From: Niastella soli
Lineage (GTDB): Bacteria; Bacteroidota; Bacteroidia; Chitinophagales; Chitinophagaceae
Length of the DNA: 64,000 nt
Reading direction: 5' to 3'
Assembly: GCF_017742245.1 (NCBI RefSeq)
Contig: NZ_JAGHKO010000001.1
Coordinates: 1,269,061-1,333,060, forward strand
The notes below the pieces were generated by a model. That model saw nothing but the letters and a program-made list of their open reading frames with translations. It was not told the DNA's origin and searched no databases. Positions 60,429-64,000 of this stretch are shown here, piece after piece (positions within the stretch are counted from its first letter, which is position 1; every line of letters starts with the position of its first letter). Both the position numbers and the translations under genes were made by a program.

Positions 60429-62792
60429 TTACTTCAAATGTTTCAACAACACCCGGAATAATTCATCGGGATTGAATGGTTTTACCACTATATCGGTAAG
60501 GCCGGCGCTTTGAACATCCTTTTCTACTTCGGCCGGCAGGCTGGCGGTCAATGCAATGACCGGCAGGGTAATACCCCGGGCACGTAAGCGTCGGGTGGCT
60601 TCAAACCCGTCCATAACAGGCATGTTCAGGTCCATCAATATCAGATGATATTTACCGGGGCCAATTTTTTCCAGTGCTTCCTCCCCATTGGTGGCCACTT
60701 CTACAATGGCCCCGCTGCGTTCAAGCAACGATTGTGCCACCATAATATTAAATGGATTGTCTTCCACCACTAAAATATGTACGTCCTGTAGCAGTTTATC
60801 TGAAACAATGGGCGCATTGCTTTGGTCTTCTGTTGCCACCTGTTCATTACTCAAGGCAAAATTTTGGGCGAAGAAGAAAACCGATCCTTTCCCCGGCTCG
60901 CTTTTCAAATTCAACACCACGCCCTGCAAATCCAAAATACGCTTGGTAATGGCCAGGCCAAGACCGGTTCCGCCATAACTGCGCGAAGTAGAAGAGTCGG
61001 CTTGTGTAAAACGATCAAAGATCAATTGTTGCTTTTCGGGCTCAATACCAATCCCCGTATCAGTGACTTTTATGGCAAGGGTTACTTTGTCTTCAGCGAG
61101 CTTCTCCACCTGTATCGCCAATTCAACCGAGCCCTTCTCGGTGAATTTGATGGCATTCTGTACCAGGTTGAAAATTACCTGTGATGTGCGGGTAGGGTCG
61201 CCGATTATTTTTCGGGTAAGGCGGGTATCGACAGTGGTGTTTAAAGTGATTTCCTTTTCAACTGCTTTACTACTCAGGCCGCCGGTGATATACTGGGCAA
61301 TGGAACCAATGTCCATCGGGATCATTTCAAAATTGATCTTTCCGGCTTCTATTTTATTATAATCCAGAATATCGTTTACGATCGATAGCAGGTTATTGGC
61401 CGAAAACAATAACACGTTCAGATTCTTCTCCTGATCCCTGCGCGGGGTATTGCGCAACATCAGGTGTGCCATGCCAATGACCACGTTCAACGGGGTTCTT
61501 ATTTCATGCGACATGGTTGAAAGAAACTCTGTTTTGGTTTTTAGACCCTGCTGGGCTTCATCAGCGGCCTTCCGGAGTGTATAGGCAAACCGGTGCGATA
61601 ATACCAGCGATTGTAAAAAGAAGAAGAGAACATAACCAATAAAAACGATCCATTTCTCCGTTCCTACCACCTGGAAGTAATTCAGGTTGATGATCAAAAA
61701 CACCAGCAACATAACGCCACAGCTCATCAGCGCAAACACGGCGCCTATCCGTTTGAATTTTACAGCCCTTATACAAATGAATAAGGCAAAGGCAATATAG
61801 AAGAACATCACCCCCAAAAACGGCATAATGCCTTTGGTAAAAATGTGGGGTGGTGTTGTTACGATCAACCCTGTATACAGCAAACAGATCCAAACAACAG
61901 CATTTACTATATACCGGTTGGCATCCTTGGGATAAACGCTCTGAAAATATCGGGAAAACAGGGCAACCCCCAGGGTAAGACTCAAATATTCCAGCCGGAT
62001 GGTCACAAACCAGCTTAGGTTAGGAAACACCGCATGTAAAATATAGAGGCTAGTGCCCACCGTTCGGTAACTATATACTATGCAGAACAAAGAGAAATAA
62101 AGGATGGCTTTATCGCGACTGCCAAATGCATAAAAACCAAAAAAGAACAACCCGCCCATAAACAAACAACCGGCCAGCAGCACGTCATAAGCCCTGTCCC
62201 GTCGTAGATTTAAGGTGATCTTATTACTTTGCCCAATGTATAGATGCTTGTAAGTGCCGCCCTTTGTATGCCAGAAGTTGGCAACCTGCAGTAATAAATG
62301 TACTGTATCTGTATTGGGCAGGTTAACCATTTGTGTACACCAGAAAGGAACCGCAGTTTGCTTAGAAGTGTCGGGTCGCCCATTCGCTAACAGTAAGGAA
62401 TCATTTATAAACAACCGATACGAACAGTACACATCGGTCATTAACAGGGCCAGGTGAGGCCGCTTTTGGGGTAGCAATATGGTGAGTGAATAGGTAGCAT
62501 ACCCTTCAACAGGGAGCGTTTGTCCATGCAACCTGATCTTATTCCAAAGAGAGGGGTAAGTAACAAAGTCAGCGGGGGTTGAAATGGTATCGCCCGGTTG
62601 CAATAACCGGCGCCAGTAAAACTGCCACTCGCCATCCAAAGAAGCAGATTGATGCTGCAGATCCACCGCCCTAAGGTCTAACACGCCCTGATGGGCTGTA
62701 ACGGCAGCCAATGGATCATCTTTTGCCAGACAGGCAGGCAAACAGCCCCCTATAAATAGGGTAACGAGGATGATCCAATGTGCATGTTTCAT
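60429..62792 (-). CDS. Hybrid sensor histidine kinase, 7TMR-DISM type
   Basis: A 787-residue hybrid kinase: signal peptide, 7TMR-DISMED2-like beta-sandwich sensor domain (about 30-195), seven transmembrane helices (about 203-400), HisKA with STMSHEIRTPLNVVIG (His429), HATPase with Asn546 and GGTGLGLAITKR, and a C-terminal receiver with LVVEDNPFN and the phosphoacceptor Asp721 in LMDLNMPVMDGFEATRR. The sensor domain resembles carbohydrate-binding folds, so a sugar-like ligand is possible. No phosphotransfer protein or output regulator is adjacent. Confidence 0.95.
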   Translation of the reverse strand: MKHAHWIILVTLFIGGCLPACLAKDDPLAAVTAHQGVLDLRAVDLQHQSASLDGEWQFYWRRLLQPGDTISTPADFVTYPSLWNKIRLHGQTLPVEGYATYSLTILLPQKRPHLALLMTDVYCSYRLFINDSLLLANGRPDTSKQTAVPFWCTQMVNLPNTDTVHLLLQVANFWHTKGGTYKHLYIGQSNKITLNLRRDRAYDVLLAGCLFMGGLFFFGFYAFGSRDKAILYFSLFCIVYSYRTVGTSLYILHAVFPNLSWFVTIRLEYLSLTLGVALFSRYFQSVYPKDANRYIVNAVVWICLLYTGLIVTTPPHIFTKGIMPFLGVMFFYIAFALFICIRAVKFKRIGAVFALMSCGVMLLVFLIINLNYFQVVGTEKWIVFIGYVLFFFLQSLVLSHRFAYTLRKAADEAQQGLKTKTEFLSTMSHEIRTPLNVVIGMAHLMLRNTPRRDQEKNLNVLLFSANNLLSIVNDILDYNKIEAGKINFEMIPMDIGSIAQYITGGLSSKAVEKEITLNTTVDTRLTRKIIGDPTRTSQVIFNLVQNAIKFTEKGSVELAIQVEKLAEDKVTLAIKVTDTGIGIEPEKQQLIFDRFTQADSSTSRSYGGTGLGLAITKRILDLQGVVLNLKSEPGKGSVFFFAQNFALSNEQVATEDQSNAPIVSDKLLQDVHILVVEDNPFNIMVAQSLLERSGAIVEVATNGEEALEKIGPGKYHLILMDLNMPVMDGFEATRRLRARGITLPVIALTASLPAEVEKDVQSAGLTDIVVKPFNPDELFRVLLKHLK

Positions 62793-63036
62793 AACAACCG
62801 GTCAGGGCAATTTTCAGCAGGTTACGTTATTCAAACGAATCATCACTGAAAAAATGATCGAAAGGCGGACAAATTATCACATATATGGGGATTGAAGAAA
62901 TAATAGCGGGTTTACTACTAAAATTAGATACCAATCTTTCTTTTTTAGGGTAGAATCACTTAAAACAATAGCCGTATTAACAATGTTGCAGCCACAGTTT
63001 GCGGTTTTCTTCGGGCATATTAGAATAGCATTAGAA

Positions 63037-63065
63037 ATAAAAAAGCCCCCCGATTAGCGGGGGGC
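63037..63065 (-). terminator. Terminator after the OmpA gene
   Basis: Perfect 8-bp stem GCCCCCCG/CGGGGGGC (63045-63052 with 63058-63065, 5-nt loop), followed by a T-run on the minus strand; 26 nt past the stop. Confidence 0.9.
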
Positions 63066-63091
63066 CTTTTAAAATCCGGTATCGGTTATGT

Positions 63092-63958
63092 TTATTTCTT
63101 GGGTTCAAGCAATTTGAAGAACTGATCGAGCTGTGGTAAGATCACGATCCTTGTTCTGCGGTTGGCAGCGCGGCCAGCAGGTGTATCGTTTGGTGCTACA
63201 GGTAAATATTCTCCGCGACCAGCAGCTGCAATATGTGCAGGGTTTAAACCATATTGGTTTTGCAATACACGAACAACGGCAGTAGCTCGGTGTACACTCA
63301 GGTCCCAGTTGTCGAGCAGAACGCCTTTGGCAAATTTCTGGTTATCGGTATGGCCTTCAACCATGAACTCGATATCGGGCTGGGCGGTTAATACCTTGGC
63401 CACTTTACCTAATACTTCATTTGCTTTTGGAGTAATTACATAGCTACCGCTGTTGAACAACAGTTTATCAGAGATGTCGATATATACTACACCTTTGTCG
63501 ACCTTGATATTGATATCCTCATCGGCCATGTTGCCAATAGCGCCTTTCAGGTTCATCACCAGTGCCATGTTCAAAGAATCTTTACGTGCCATAGACGCTT
63601 GCAGGTCCTGGATGTAAAGGTCTTTTGCACCAATGTTTTCCAGTGACTTTTTGATGCTTTCAGCTTGTGAAGAAGAAATAACTGAAAGGTCCTGCAGTTG
63701 TTTCAACGCCTGGGTGTTGTTCTCTTTCAGGAATTCATTTTGCTTTTTCAGGTTATCGATCTCGCCTTCGAGGCTGGCTTTGTTACGGGCATATTCGGCC
63801 TTAGCATCTTCACAGCCTTTCAGATCGCCCTGGAGTTTGGAATAATTACCACTAAGCTCATTGTATTTTGCAACTTCGCCTTTATATTTTTTTGAGCTAA
63901 CACATGAAAAAAGTAACAGAGAAGAAAGCCCTGTAAATAAAACCTGTTTACAATTCAT
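63092..63958 (-). CDS. OmpA family lipoprotein
   Basis: A 288-residue protein with lipobox LFSC (Cys19), a coiled-coil region (about 25-130, with KAEYARNKASLEGEIDNLKKQNEFL) and a C-terminal OmpA peptidoglycan-binding domain (about 155-280). The OmpA region has LLFNSGSYVITPKANEVLGKVAKVL, VEGHTDN, NWDLSVHRATAVVRVLQ and GRGEYLPVAPNDTPAGRAANRRTRIVILP, with the Asp and Arg residues that bind diaminopimelate. It ties the outer membrane to peptidoglycan. Standalone gene. Confidence 0.95.
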   Translation of the reverse strand: MNCKQVLFTGLSSLLLFSCVSSKKYKGEVAKYNELSGNYSKLQGDLKGCEDAKAEYARNKASLEGEIDNLKKQNEFLKENNTQALKQLQDLSVISSSQAESIKKSLENIGAKDLYIQDLQASMARKDSLNMALVMNLKGAIGNMADEDINIKVDKGVVYIDISDKLLFNSGSYVITPKANEVLGKVAKVLTAQPDIEFMVEGHTDNQKFAKGVLLDNWDLSVHRATAVVRVLQNQYGLNPAHIAAAGRGEYLPVAPNDTPAGRAANRRTRIVILPQLDQFFKLLEPKK

Positions 63959-64000
63959 ATAGTATGTTGTTTTAATTGTTTGATCTATTACCCCAAATCC

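Overview
The window looks like chromosomal DNA of a Bacteroidota member, most likely a Chitinophagaceae species close to Niastella or Chitinophaga. This is inferred from family content and was not tested by a search. The evidence is a type IX secretion (CHU_C) cargo protein, DUF1080 and TIM-barrel sugar genes, LytS/LytTR and hybrid 7TMR-DISM signalling, DUF6089 and DinB proteins, several short secreted proteins typical of the family, and Bacteroidota-type promoters (TTG, 18-21 nt, TAnnTTTG). No rRNA, tRNA, CRISPR array, SusC/SusD pair or intact prophage was seen.

Layout. 0-6 kb: a cut-off S8 protease lipoprotein, an FMN reductase and DUF2264 protein, a lone receiver and a large sorted surface protein. 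6-13 kb: an HxlR/oxidoreductase divergon, a TetR/thioesterase operon with a readable promoter and operator, MATE and AI-2E-type transporters. 13-26 kb: L,D-transpeptidase, a PAP2-like membrane protein, RpoN, a KdnA-like aminotransferase, a GHL10 hydrolase, MarR, DinB, radical SAM/SPASM, GH25 lysozyme, DUF6089 and an SPFH protein. 26-41 kb: a 13-gene carbohydrate oxidation island. 41-46 kb: TPM protein, ECF sigma and membrane partner, ArsC/Spx-like protein, one RAYT transposase and one relative that has lost its catalytic residues. 46-54 kb: LytS/LytTR pair, UvrD/PcrA helicase, M1 peptidase and a large alpha-helical repeat protein. 54-56 kb: a gene-poor stretch with a promoter-to-terminator unit of about 177 nt that looks like a small RNA, an 11-nt tandem repeat inside imperfect inverted repeats, and a truncated ORF6N gene carrying two perfect palindromes. 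56-64 kb: PIF1-like helicase, PAP2 phosphatase, META lipoprotein, zinc peptidase, hybrid histidine kinase and an OmpA lipoprotein.

The carbohydrate island has the parts expected for oxidative cleavage of glycosides. Two GMC flavoproteins, a Tat-exported gluconate-2-dehydrogenase-subunit-3 protein and a lipoprotein cytochrome c resemble a glucoside 3-dehydrogenase. Two DUF1080 lipoproteins belong to the 3-keto-disaccharide hydrolase family. Four TIM-barrel enzymes, two Gfo/Idh/MocA oxidoreductases and an MFS permease could take up and process keto-sugars. The most novel-looking part is 54.9-55.8 kb, where a candidate RNA, tandem repeats and coding palindromes cluster around a broken gene.
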